NCBI GenBank assembly: GCA_963787415.1
Contig: CAWBCO010000002.1
Span: 124,001-188,000 of the forward strand
Direction: 5' to 3'
Length of the DNA stretch: 64,000 nt
DNA from: CAVUWL01 sp963787415
GTDB taxonomy: Bacteria > Actinomycetota > Thermoleophilia > Solirubrobacterales > 70-9
A program made the position numbers and the translations under genes. The notes under the pieces are model-generated. The model ran no database searches and was not told the DNA's origin. It was given only the letters and a program-made list of their open reading frames with translations. Positions 1 through 11,038 of this stretch are shown here, piece by piece (the first letter of the stretch is position 1; the number at the start of each line of letters is the position of its first letter).

Positions 1-143
1 GCTCTTGGATCCGAGCACGGCCGCTCCCGCCCTAGGCGCCGCCAGTGAGTCGGCTACTGGTCCGTACCCCACTGTCGAAACAACCGCGACGATGGTCAGT
101 AGCCCACATCCGGCTACGCAAGGTGAACGCCGCTTGCGTGCAG

Positions 144-474
144 TCATTGGGGCGACGTTACCAGGCTCAGCGGCTGCGAACAATCAAGCACGAGTGAGAC
201 CTTCGCGTGGGTCCCGGTGATCGCGTGGACCAGAAGAAGTGCAATGCCATAGGTCAAGCCGGCCACGAAGCCGCGGCCGGCCGCCCCACCCGTTTCGGTG
301 CTCGAAGCCGGCCACGATGGCACCAATCGCGGCAAGCGCACCAAATGCCCAGTAGGCGCCGCTGGATACTCCGACCAGCACACCGGTTATCGCACCAGCC
401 AGCGCGGGAACGACTCCAGCGACCACGACTTGCGCGAGACGCGTGCGGTCGCGAAACATCATCGGGTGATACAC
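144..474 (-). pseudogene. small membrane protein, frameshifted
   Basis: Reading from an ATG at 474, residues about 14-60 form two hydrophobic segments ('VVVAGVVPALAGAITGVLVG' and 'AYWAFGALAAIGAIVAG'). At about 285-300 the hydrophobic character moves to the neighbouring frame, which continues with a third segment ('GFVAGLTYGIALLLVHAI') and stops at 144. The simplest model is one protein of about 110 residues with three membrane helices and a one-base indel near a G-rich stretch. No enzymatic motif is visible and I do not recognise the family. The alternative is a two-helix protein ending early in the first frame. Confidence 0.45.
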
Positions 475-669
475 CGAACTCCTCCTAGAGTGTGGCTATC
501 GGCCTATCGTCCGCGATATCCAAGTTTCTCATCCTTCCGGTGGCCATGTCGGCGAGGTCGGCCTGCGCGGGACCCGTGTCCTCCAAGGATCAGTCGCTCG
601 ACGGCGACGTTCGTCTTTGTGATGTCCAGATCTAGGACCGTGATTCGCTCGTTGTCTATCTCGCTCAGC

Positions 670-3530
670 TCAGCGCTTCCCACGTCGGCGCCGGCTATGG
701 CGTGTCGCCCTCTTTGACCCCTTTGCCTTGCAGGCGGTCTTGGTCTTCACCTGCTGGGTGAGAGTTGCGCCATTTTGCCCGCTGAATTCGACGGTCGAGA
801 CAGTTGGAGCGCTGCAGAGACTCTGGGTGTTTGAGAGATAGCCCTGCTTCCCGCCAAAGAGCGTAAAGCGGAAGTTTCCGATGGGAGCGTCGGGGACGAC
901 AGGAACAACGGTCTTCAGGCGGCCGTTTTGCACCGAGGAGGATTCTGCCTCGGGGGTGAGCATCACCTGCCCGCCAAGGATGAAGGCGAGGTGGGGCAGG
1001 ACGCCGTAGCCAGAGACAGCGTAGACGGGGCCTTTGAGAGGTGTTTCGAGCAGGGGCGTGGTGGTGGTTGCTTCGCCAATCGGTTGACGGCCGGCGCACT
1101 GATCAGCGGCCAGTTCGGTCCTGTCGCAGAGATTGCCAAGGTGGCGCTGGTCGATCTCAAATGCTTTCGGAAAGCGTGACGGAAAGCGTTTTGATGTTGG
1201 CGTCGCCGGCTCTGGTGTTGAGTTCGATCGCGAGGCTCGGGTCCTTGCTCCGAGCGGTCGCTTTGCGGCCGCCGAGCTGGGTGATCGTCATCTTCGGCTT
1301 GAATCCAAGAGTTCCACAATTGACCGCATGAAAGTAGGAACTGAAGTTCGCCACCGTACCCTGATCACCGACTCCCTGCGAGGCAACCGAGAGAGGCGAA
1401 CAGTTGGTCGGATTGATCATGAAGTTGGGTTTATCGATATTGACCTGGATCGAGCGCAACCGCAGCGGGATGCCGCCGATGATCTCGGGGACGGTTTCAG
1501 AGTCAGCGATCACGTGGGCGTCTAGCGGGTCGATGTGCAGGGCGACTCGGACGACGACCGTGCCGTAGTCATAGGGACCGGCGAGGGCAGGCGTGACCGC
1601 CACCAGTGACAGCGGGGCACCCTGGAAAGGTCCGGCCATGTAGATCCTTCCGACTGCATGAAAGGGGTGGGATCCGGGACCGGCAGCGACGTTGGAGGTG
1701 CCAATTTCTGAAGAAGCCGGGCAGCTTGGGCTTTCTTGCTCGATACGCCCCAGAGTCTGCGCCGCCTCTGCGATCGATGCCTCGGGGCAGTAGCTGACGC
1801 CGTGGAGGTTTGCGGTCAGGCCGGGCGGCATCGTGAAGTTCAGCTTGCCGAGAAACTGATCGCCGTCTTCGCGGTTGAGTTTCAGGGTGAAGGAGCTGTA
1901 AGCACCGGCCGTCGGGGTCGAGGTGCCCGCTTCCAAGCTCGGATTGAATGGGCGAATCTGACCGGGGCACTGACTGCCGTTAGGACCCGATTCCAAACCA
2001 AAGACCTGATTTGACTGCTGGTCGGCAATTGCTTCATTCCAGGGAAAGAAGTCGGCATTGACCGTGTAAATCGTGCATACAGTCGGGGTCGCCATCAGGC
2101 TTCGTTCTCCGGCAAATAGATGAATGTCAAATTCATCGACCGGAACCTGCGGAAGTTCTTCGAAACTCACGGTCAGCTGTCCAGTCTGCGGGTTGGGGTG
2201 AACTGATCCGACAAACTTGGCGTTAATTCCAAACCCTGATGCAACCATGAACAGCCGGTACTGGTCGCTCGGTAGCGGTTCGCCAATGTAGACTGCACCT
2301 TCGAGAGTGCCATCTAGGGCAACAGTATGTAGTGCAAACGTTCCAATCTTTGAATTATTTGGACATTCCGCAGGCCCCTCCGAGCTGAACCTCGCCTCGG
2401 CCTCGGTGCACTTCGACTGTCCGTCCGCGGCGTCCGGATTAATCGTCAAACCAGGCGGCAAGTTGACAAGTGCGGATTTGATCTCAGATGGAGATACCGC
2501 AAAACCCTCAAATTGGGGATCACTCAAGTCGACGTTCAGCCCTGAAGGCGAATCGGTTTCCGTCGTCGTCGGGCCGGAGTAAAGCACCGGTTTGAATACC
2601 TCCTTTTCACACCCAGTCGTTGCGGGGTAGCTGGCTTCTTTGCTGGAGTGGTGTTCAGGGTCCTCGTAGGTTTCGACTTCGAGCGTCGTGGGCAAAGGTT
2701 CATCGGTGCAGGTCGTCGGGTTATCGGTGAGAGGGTGGACCGGGAGATCCGCCGAAATGGCTTCACTGATGCAGCCCGTCCCCGCCAGGCCTGCGCAACC
2801 CGGAGGATTCCCAGGAGTTCCCTTGGGGAAGCGCTGGGAATCGTGGCTCGCCTCAGCCGGAAAACCCCACAGCGTCATCGCCACTCCAGCGAGGGGGAAC
2901 GGCCTGTGTAATCTCGGCGACGGTGAAGCGAAGGCCATAGTCTGAGGAGGTCCGCACGCCAACGGGGATCGAGATCGGTATGCCGAGGGTCGGTATGATG
3001 AACGAGAAGCGGGCGGTTTCTTCGGCTCCCGTTTCCATGTCATAGATCGGCGCGGTGCCGAGAAGCAAATCTGGCTCGTGGTCGTAATTGGCCCGAATCG
3101 TGATCAGCCCCGCCTGGGAGCTGACGGGGCATTCGTCCAACGCGAACAGAGATGCAGTACAGCGGGAGATAGCGTTCGGGTTGCCAAATACGCCACGCGG
3201 AGCGTCGAAAACCACGTTTCGGGCGGCTTCCGGCGCTCCAGGTTCACTGAGTGTGAAAGCAGTTTCGAGGTCAGGATGGCCGCCGGCCTGGGTGGTCGAG
3301 GTGTTTGTTGAGAACGATTCAATGTTCTCGCTCGCTCGTGCCGACGATGCGCCGATCACCCCGATTAGTAGGAGAATTGCACCGAAACAGGCGGCGGCCG
3401 TGCTCTGAAAGCGGAGACAGTCACGATCAGAGCCGCGCATCGAGGTAATCGGCGCGTTGCTCGTAGTATGGCTTGGTGTGCTCATCTCAGGCTGATCATC
3501 GGCTTCGACGGTGGTGCCTCGGACTGCCAT
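670..3530 (-). pseudogene. secreted surface protein ('TTQAGGHPDL' family), copy 1, two frameshifts
   Basis: Three frame segments together make one protein of about 930 residues: 3530-2853 (N-terminus with a signal peptide near residues 45-66 and 'TTQAGGHPDL'), about 2900-1157 (central part with repeated 'NPTNCSPLSV', 'GAVYIGEPLP' and 'MAGPFQGAPLSL' blocks), and about 1170-670 (C-terminus with a Lys/Arg-rich tail). One surplus base in the GGGGG run at 2893-2897 and one in the AAA run at 1171-1173 explain both breaks; removing them restores 'ITQAVPLAGVAM' and 'VTLPKAFEIDQRHLGNLC'. The family is common in Solirubrobacterales and has no known function. It lies directly after the NHL protein gene; 3485 (ATG) is an alternative start just beyond that gene's stop. 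The breaks may be sequence errors, in which case the gene is intact. Confidence 0.8.
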
Positions 3531-6500
3531 GGTGGCGGTTCGTCTTGCGATGCTTTTTCAGACACTTACCGTGCCTTCTGAGGAAATCGTGCTTGCATTT
3601 GGACTGAGCCTGTGATGGAGCGTTACCGCTGTTGCCCGGATTGACGTGGACATTGGGCTGCGGAGGCGCCGGGGTGCCGGGTCCATGACACTCATCAGAT
3701 GCCTGGCACGGCACCGGTGGCGGCGTGTATGCAAAGCCGCCAAATTCGCGGGCGTCATAGACCTTGACGACCGGCCCGCTCTGGTCCTGAGGGGCAAGGG
3801 AGTCGCGGGTGAAGAAATAAACGTCGGTCCCAGTCGCACTCGCGGAGAGTAGGCTCGAATCGAAGGCGCTAGCGCCGGAGGAGATCAGCTGGACGGTGCC
3901 ATTCTCCCACTCATATACATCCTGTTTGTTGTCGGTGTCGCGAAGCACAAGAGCGTCACCTGAGTTGAAAAAGACGCGGCCATCGTTGGTCAGGCTGAGG
4001 CCATTTGAAGCCAAAGTGGCGGGACCGCTGGGGGCCACACCGGTCGATTTGCACGAGACGCAATCCAGCTTCCCGCTCAGCGCTCCATACCGATAGACCT
4101 CCGAATGACCGGTATTTTCGTATTCGTCTAGCTTCTGGGTGGTGTCAAAGGCGGCGTATTCCCCGCTCGGCGTCACCTGGAAGTCGGCGGTGTGCCGGGT
4201 TCCCGCTTCCTTGACGCCGTCGACCACGGTCGGATCGTTGGGCGCCAGGGTGGCGACGAACTGAGGAGCAGAGCCGGGGCGAACCACGTAGAGGTTGGGC
4301 TGATTGGCGGTGCCGTTTGAGGTACCGTCGAGGAGCTCTGGGGAGAGGAAGTAAACCGTGCCGTCTTCAGAGGCCACTCCCCCACCCCCGCCGATCGCAA
4401 CCACGCCGCAGTTGGGGCTCGCTTCGAGGCTATTCCAATGAGCGCCTGCTTCATTTGCAACCGGATCGCAGGCATTGGAGTTGCCGGCACCTTCGGTGCC
4501 GGTTGAGAGCAGCTGCAGCTTGAGGTTGCCTTCGGGGCTGACTTCTGCCTGATAGAGGTCGGCGCTTTCATCGGTGTCTTGGGCCAGCAGTTTGTCCTTG
4601 GTCGTGAAGAAGACCTTGGAGCCGTCTTCGCTCATCCCGTCATAAAGGACGCCAGAGGTGGATCCGGGAGCGAGGTCGATCGTTTTGGAGGAATCACCGA
4701 TGTCCATGTAGGGATGCCAGTAGACGTTGTGATCGGCGTCTTCAGAGACCTTCTGGGCGACGATGATGCGCGAGCCGTCCTTGGAGATGTCCAGCTCTGC
4801 GATCCCGTTGGGATCACCTGGGGAGTGGCAGCTGCCCGATCCCTGCAGGCAGGGGAGGTTTTCTCCTTGAGGGGTCTTTGAGACGACGTGGGTCTGCCCC
4901 GTGGAGAGATCTCGGTCATAGATCGAAACGTCGCCATTGTTATTGGCGTCTGGCTCAAACTGGGAGACCGAGCCAAAGATGAAGTGGGAGCCGTCGGCAG
5001 AGAAGTACTTGGCGATGTGGCCGTCTGGCTTCGCGCTGATGGGCGGTTGGATCGAGCCGGCCATTCCCTGCACCAGGGAGCCGCTTGGCAGGTGCAGGGG
5101 GATGCCGGTTTCTATTCCTTCGCCAAAGCAGGGGGCGCAGAGCGCTTCTCCAGAGAAGGCGAAGGTTTCCAGGTTGGGGGTGGCTTCGGCCACGGTTGAG
5201 GAGAAGGGGTCAGAGGCGGGATCGATGTTTGAGGGGATGCCGACGTATTCGGTCGACCAGCCTTCGGCCGTACGGGTGGCGACGTAGGGGTCGACGCCAT
5301 CGTTGGTCGGATGACCGGTACCCGAGATGCCACCGTCGTGGACTCCGTAGAGAATGCGCGGCGGGCTTTCGGCTTGGGAGAATCCACCAAATGGGGCTTC
5401 ACCAGGCACGAGATCAGACTCAACATCGTAGCCGCCGGCATTGGGCGAGGAGACGCGCTCATAGGCCCGACAGTCGAGCAGTCCCGCGGCCCCGGTCTGC
5501 TGGCGCTGGTGGGCGTTGGGGCAGGGATCATGGCCCAGTTCGACAAACGGGAAGGTGGTGAAGGTCTCGTCTGGACCAAACGTCGGAGTCAGTTTGTTCG
5601 TATTAACTGCCGCAACGCGCCAATGGTAGGTCGTCCCGGGGGTGAGGTTTTCCAAATCACCGGTTACGCTCTCAAACGTCGTGCCACGTCCCATCGTCGT
5701 CTTCGGAGTTGACAGACATTGGCTGATCGCACAGTTATTGGAACCGTATTCAAAATAATATTCCGTGTACTTTGCACCAGGTTCATTGAAGTTGGTCGCG
5801 TTGCTTTCACCCGGATAAATTTCGGCGGCGACAGTAGCCACATCAGTATGAACTTCTGCTGTAGCGATCTTGCGGAATTCTGGCGGCGCGGGGGGTGTCT
5901 TGAAAGATTTTGCCGGCCCGACGCTCGTGCCGAGACTGTTGGAAGCAACGATCGAGACACTGTATTCCGCATCGGGTTCAAGACCCGTCACCGGTAGGCT
6001 GACTTTTGTCGGACCGCTCGGAACACCCGCGTCCGCCCCTCCGACGGGGGCTTCGAGAGTGGGCCCGCTTCCACATGTCTCGAGTTCGGGGGGCGTTGAT
6101 TCAGACCACTGACACGAGTAATAGCTATATGAGAAGTAGTAGTGAGTATCGAGTGGTTCGGCATTGAACGAACCGTGGAACGTTGCCGTAGTCCCGTCGA
6201 GTTCAGTCGGTTCTTCGGTTTCCAGTTCGCCGACCGCACCCGTGGTCGTAAAAGTCTGATCGCTGCCATAAGTGGTTCCGATCCCGTTGGTGGCGACGAA
6301 TCGGTAGTGGTAGGCCGTTTCTGTGTGCAGGCCGGTGAGCGTCGCTGCCTCCGCCGTCGGGGTTGGACCACTCGGCGACCCAGCATCTTCGCCTGGGGGA
6401 GTGGCTGTCGTCTGTCCGTAGCTTTCTGATTCGCCCCATTCGAAATAGTAATCGGTGTCTTCGTTGTTACCGACGAATGAGCCGTGCAGCTGGGCGCCGC

Positions 6501-8226
6501 CTGCTTTGATCATCGTCGCGGCTTCTGTGCTTAACCCTTCGACGGCTGGCCCGAGGGTCGTAAACCTAACGTCTTCACCGACGCTCGTACCCAGCCCATT
6601 GGTGGCGACCACTCGATAGTGATAGGTGATTTCTGCGCTAAGACCGAGGAGATCAAAATGTACTTGGGTTGGGCTCGGACCGGCGGGAGAACCGGCGTCT
6701 TCTCCCGGCGGGATCGCAGTTTTGTGACCGTAGCCTTCTGTTTCGCCCCATTCAAAGTAGTAGTGGGTGTCTTCGCCATCTCCCACAAAGGATGCATTCA
6801 GCGTTGCCGCCGTTTTCGCAAGCCCAGTCGCCCCTTCGGTCGTAATCTGCGAGACGTAGTGTGGAATGAACGTTTGATCCCGGCCCTTCTTGACACCGTT
6901 CGCGTTGCTGACCACGATGCGATAGTGATATCGAGTCTCGGTCGAAAGGCCGCTGATCGTTGCGCTGGCTTCCGTCGTAGCGTCGTAGGGCGTCGCGGGT
7001 CCGCAAGGGACTTTCGATCCATATGAGGTCGTCGGTCCGTATTCGAAACTGCAGGACTCCACGTCTCCGCCTTCATTGGGATCTACCGTCGCCGACAATG
7101 TGGCGGTGGTTGGGGTTATGCCGGTCACGGTCTCGTTACTGATCTTCGGGATGACGACGTTTGGGGTGAAGATGTCGACCGCCCCTTTCCCAGCGTCCGC
7201 CACATAAACGTAGCCTTCCGAATTGACTGCGATGCCACCGGTGAGTCCGGTAAAGTTTTCCCCTTCAGAGGGTCCGGTGAGTTGATCCAGGTATTCCCCA
7301 GAGGAGGAGAACTCATCAACGACTTGGTTTCCGCTGTCGATGATGAGTACGTTTCCGTTTGTTGGATCCACCGCGACGCCAGTCAGGTCGCTGCTGAAGG
7401 CGGTGGGTGCCCCAGCGCCGGTGAATTCTTGGACGAACGTCCCGCTTTCGTCGAACTCATCAACTACGCTTTTCGCCTGATCGACTACATAAAGATTCCC
7501 TTGGGTATCGGTCGCAACATTCTGAATGCCCCCGAAGTTCCCGCTTGGCGTCCCGGTAAGTTCGTTTCCACTTATATAGGTCTTTCCCGGCTGCCCGGAT
7601 GCACTAAACGGGGCTTCCGTGTGGTTTCCGACGAATGCCGTAACGCCGTCACAGCTGCGGGCGATGTAGACGCGGCCATTCGAAGGGCCGGATGAATTGT
7701 CGACCGCAACTCGATCTGTCCCGCAGCTATTTTTCGTTTTCCATTCTTCCGTGAAACTACCCAGGCCGCTTTCGTACACGTCAACCACCACTGGACCAGA
7801 GTCGGCAACGTAGAGGTGGCCATTTGCATTATTTAGGGCGATGCTCAGTATGTATCCGCCATGGTGGCCACCACCATTCTGGGTTCCGAGCAGTGTTTGT
7901 GATGGGTACGCATTGTACTCAGAGATCAAACCCCCACTTCCGTAATCATCAATCCAGACGTCGCCACCTCCATCGATGGCGAGGCCCTGGGGGTTTCCAA
8001 AACCCGTGATCTGGGAGTCAAACGTCCGATCGGCGAAAGCGGGAGAAGCGGTGATTGCAACGATGACCAGAGACGCGAAAGCGGCGAGGAGCGCGCTAAT
8101 ACCCAAGGGAATCCTCCGGCACTCTGATGGCGTGGACGACCAGTCTCTGCTGCGGGCATTCAATGAGCTTAGGGTTGGAAGCAGGCCCTGCAGCGCCCCC
8201 CGCCTTGTGCTGCCGCGCCTGATCAT
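3496..8226 (-). CDS. large secreted NHL-repeat / fibronectin-like surface protein, copy 1
   Basis: Intact 1576-residue protein. A signal peptide lies at about residues 42-66 (ending 'ASPAFADRTF'). Residues about 70-360 carry NHL-type repeats ('NPQGLAIDGGGDVWIDDYG', 'GNLYVVDQAKSVVDEFDES') expected to form a beta-propeller. About 370-900 holds five to six fibronectin-III-like units marked 'YHYRVVATNGLGTS'. After a 'LLDCRAYERVS' block comes a second, TolB-like propeller ('SEDGSKVFFTTKDKLL', 'TPSGEYAAFDT'). The end is Pro/Asn-rich and then strongly basic. Such proteins are exported in Solirubrobacterales, with unknown ligands. The apparent start at 8226 gives a long pre-signal region, so the true start could be further in. 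The next gene begins at or just after its stop, suggesting co-transcription. Confidence 0.9.
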   Translation of the reverse strand: MIRRGSTRRGALQGLLPTLSSLNARSRDWSSTPSECRRIPLGISALLAAFASLVIVAITASPAFADRTFDSQITGFGNPQGLAIDGGGDVWIDDYGSGGLISEYNAYPSQTLLGTQNGGGHHGGYILSIALNNANGHLYVADSGPVVVDVYESGLGSFTEEWKTKNSCGTDRVAVDNSSGPSNGRVYIARSCDGVTAFVGNHTEAPFSASGQPGKTYISGNELTGTPSGNFGGIQNVATDTQGNLYVVDQAKSVVDEFDESGTFVQEFTGAGAPTAFSSDLTGVAVDPTNGNVLIIDSGNQVVDEFSSSGEYLDQLTGPSEGENFTGLTGGIAVNSEGYVYVADAGKGAVDIFTPNVVIPKISNETVTGITPTTATLSATVDPNEGGDVESCSFEYGPTTSYGSKVPCGPATPYDATTEASATISGLSTETRYHYRIVVSNANGVKKGRDQTFIPHYVSQITTEGATGLAKTAATLNASFVGDGEDTHYYFEWGETEGYGHKTAIPPGEDAGSPAGPSPTQVHFDLLGLSAEITYHYRVVATNGLGTSVGEDVRFTTLGPAVEGLSTEAATMIKAGGAQLHGSFVGNNEDTDYYFEWGESESYGQTTATPPGEDAGSPSGPTPTAEAATLTGLHTETAYHYRFVATNGIGTTYGSDQTFTTTGAVGELETEEPTELDGTTATFHGSFNAEPLDTHYYFSYSYYSCQWSESTPPELETCGSGPTLEAPVGGADAGVPSGPTKVSLPVTGLEPDAEYSVSIVASNSLGTSVGPAKSFKTPPAPPEFRKIATAEVHTDVATVAAEIYPGESNATNFNEPGAKYTEYYFEYGSNNCAISQCLSTPKTTMGRGTTFESVTGDLENLTPGTTYHWRVAAVNTNKLTPTFGPDETFTTFPFVELGHDPCPNAHQRQQTGAAGLLDCRAYERVSSPNAGGYDVESDLVPGEAPFGGFSQAESPPRILYGVHDGGISGTGHPTNDGVDPYVATRTAEGWSTEYVGIPSNIDPASDPFSSTVAEATPNLETFAFSGEALCAPCFGEGIETGIPLHLPSGSLVQGMAGSIQPPISAKPDGHIAKYFSADGSHFIFGSVSQFEPDANNNGDVSIYDRDLSTGQTHVVSKTPQGENLPCLQGSGSCHSPGDPNGIAELDISKDGSRIIVAQKVSEDADHNVYWHPYMDIGDSSKTIDLAPGSTSGVLYDGMSEDGSKVFFTTKDKLLAQDTDESADLYQAEVSPEGNLKLQLLSTGTEGAGNSNACDPVANEAGAHWNSLEASPNCGVVAIGGGGGVASEDGTVYFLSPELLDGTSNGTANQPNLYVVRPGSAPQFVATLAPNDPTVVDGVKEAGTRHTADFQVTPSGEYAAFDTTQKLDEYENTGHSEVYRYGALSGKLDCVSCKSTGVAPSGPATLASNGLSLTNDGRVFFNSGDALVLRDTDNKQDVYEWENGTVQLISSGASAFDSSLLSASATGTDVYFFTRDSLAPQDQSGPVVKVYDAREFGGFAYTPPPVPCQASDECHGPGTPAPPQPNVHVNPGNSGNAPSQAQSKCKHDFLRRHGKCLKKHRKTNRHHGSPRHHRRSR

Positions 8227-8259
8227 TGCCCCACGACCCGCGCCCGCTTCAGGTGGCGC

Positions 8260-11038
8260 TTAGCCGTGTTCGCACGGCAGGGTGTCGCCAGCTTCTGATT
8301 CTGGTTGTCGCTTGCCCCGATTTTGGCCAACGATTTGCGCCAGCGCCCCCAGCGGCGCCTTGCAGATGTTGGCACTGTTGACAAGGAGGCCCTTCTTGCC
8401 GCCGTCGAGGCGAAGATTGAACCTAGAGATGGGCGCATCGGGTACCGTTTTGAAGGAGGTACGCAGGTGACCATCGATCGTTTCGATCTTGCCGTCCAGG
8501 TCGATGTCGATCTGACCGTCCAGGGCGGCAACGACGTCGGGCAGTCCGCTCTTGTTTTCTGGAGCAGAGCGCAGATACACCGGGCCCTCAAGCGGCTTTT
8601 CAAGCAACGGGGTTTCCGCCATGGCGGTACCGATGATCGAGCCCGCTGGGCATTTGTTGGCGGCGAATTGGACCCCGGTGCAGGGGTCTTTGATGTGTGC
8701 GTTGTCGATCAACTCCGATTGAGGCAGGGTGACCGCGGTTGAGGCTATATTCGCTTCGCCGGGCTTGGCGCTCAGGTTGGCGTCGAGGCGGGATTACCGC
8801 TGTGCTTGGTCGATCCGGAGAGCTTCAGCGCAAGCTTGGGGGCGAAGGGGAGGGTGAAACAGTTGGTGGCCTGGAAATGCTCGCTCGGGGTCGCCAAGCC
8901 TCCTTCTTCGCCGACCAATTCGGCGTCGACTGAAAGTGGGCTGCAGTTGGTCGGTTGAGGGTGAAGCCAGGACGATTCAGATCTATTTGGAGCGATCGCA
9001 GCCGCAGGGAACTCCGTCAAGGATCCTGGGCAACGGGCCGAACATCGCGGTGATCTGTGCGGTCTCGGGGTTGACGTCCAGAGCGGCTCGAACGACGACA
9101 TTTCCGAGATCATATGGACCCGAGATCGCCGGCGTGATCACCGCGAGGGAGAGCGGAGCCCCATTGTATGGTCCCGCCAGATAGACGCGCCCCTCAAGAT
9201 AGACGGGATGGGCGCCGGCCCCAGCGCCGGTAGCTGCGGTTCCAATCAGCGAAGATCCCGGACAGACGGGGGCTGATTCCTCTTCCCTCCCCGTGTAGCC
9301 GGTACTGGCCGCTTTTGCCAAAGCGGAATCCGAACAGTATTCAGTTCCGGCCAACTTCGCAGCGAATCCAGGCGGAGTCGTGACCTTAACAACACTCAAA
9401 TTCTGGTCACCGTCCTTGCGGGCGATTTCGACAGTGAACGGGGAGTGAGCACCACCGGTACTATTTAGCGCTGACGCCGTAAAGCTCGGGTCAAATGGTC
9501 GACGCGGTCCAGGACAGGGCGTTTCGTCAGGGCCGATTCCAAGGTAAAGTACTGAACCGAGGTCTGATCGGACAGCTGGGCATCCAAAGGCATGAACTAC
9601 TAGTGACCGGAAAGGTTCCGCACTGAGTCGGTGTAGCCAGCAGCCCACGTTCAGATCCGAAAAAATGAGAATTAAATTCTGAAACTGGACTCTGAGGAAG
9701 ATTTTCAAAGGAAACGGTTAGCTGCCCGGTTTGGGGGTCGGATACACCGATCCAATAAGCTTCACGTGAGTAGCGATCGATCAGCCGTCAACAAATAAGC
9801 CGATAGCGATCGTTGGGTTCAGGCGTACCGAGATAGATATAGCCGGGAATCGGCCCTGGAAGCGCACTGCTGGTCAGTGTTACCGATCCTACCTTCGAGA
9901 ATTCTGGGCACAAAGCTGCTTCCATGGTCCCCAGCCTGGCTTCTGCGTTTGTGCAGGAGGTCTTTCCGTCGGCGGCATTAGGGTTGATCGAAAACCCACG
10001 CGGAAGCGTCAACGGTAAGAGATCAATCTCCGACGGAGACGGCGACGAGGCGCTCTGCTCCTGGGGAACACTGAGGTCCACGGCAAGGCCCGAAGCCGAA
10101 TCTGCCTGCGTAGTCGTTGGCTGGGCGTAAAGGCTCGGATTAAAGCTGAGCTGGTCACAGCCAGTAGTCGCAGGATAGGTCTGTTCGTCTTGGGTAACGC
10201 TTAAGTCATAGCCAAGGATTTCCAGTGAAACAGGAAGCGGACCCGTGCAGGTAGTGGGACCGTCGAGAAATGGAATTGCGGGACTACTCGAACGGCGTCG
10301 GCGAGAAACAAGGCCAAGTGTCCGGAGAGGGCGGATAATAATTACCGCAGGTCTGGTCCTTTCCTTGGGAATTAAACGGTGCCCGTTCTGCGTCATGACT
10401 CGAACTATCGGGCACGCCCCACAGCGCAATACGAACACCTTCTGGCGGAATTGCGCGTGCTCAAGTCCCGGCGCTATGGTCGCATCAAGACCATAGTCAC
10501 TATTGGTTCGCGCGCTGAGAACAATAAACGCCGGGGTGCTCGTAAAGGGGATGTAGAACCCCACAAGCCCCGCCTGTTCGATATGGGCACGAGATTGTAG
10601 AGGGCAGCTGGAAAATAGGAATTAAACAGAATGCTATGTACAACTCCGACCTGTGAATCGGGAGGGCAAGTATGCTCACCTCGAACTCAACGGCCTGCGG
10701 GCATCGTGGAGTCGCGTGCGGATTGCCAATTACGCCTGTGGGCAGATGGGTCGTTATGTTCTCAGCGTCCTGGCAGAAGCAGCTGGTTGGAAAGTTTTGC
10801 AGATCTCGATTCTTGAACTTGAATTCCGTGACGTAGATCTGGATGACCGCCGGCCTGAGTAGTAGAGGGGGTCGCGGAAAAGCTGATTATCGAGAATTTC
10901 CGCCTGAGCCGAAGCCGCAAAGCAAGCGAGCCCAAGGACCGGCCCCAAGATGAGTCCGACATACCTGATGGCAATACGCGCCCACCGGCCCGAGCCCGCG
11001 AATCCACCGTTCTTGCGCTCCGCGGTCGATTGGCTCAT
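8260..11038 (-). pseudogene. secreted surface protein ('TTQAGGHPDL' family), copy 2, many frameshifts
   Basis: Paralog of the 670-3530 gene. Its pieces lie in order but in changing frames: 11038 (ATG, signal peptide, then 'TTQAGGHPDL' in another frame), 10564-9788 ('DGPTTCTGPLPVSLEILGY'), 9708-8983 ('PCPGPRRPFDPSF', 'AGPYNGAPLSLAVITPA'), 9113-8772 ('PTNCSPLSVDAELVGEEGG') and 8800-8260 ('IDNAHIKDPCTGVQ' to the end). At least six one-base changes are needed to join them; clear ones sit near 8797, 8945, 9005 and several between 9540 and 9790. The ATG overlaps the stop of the upstream NHL gene (11035-11038), as expected for a translationally coupled pair. Either a decayed gene or a poorly sequenced stretch. 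Confidence 0.75.
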
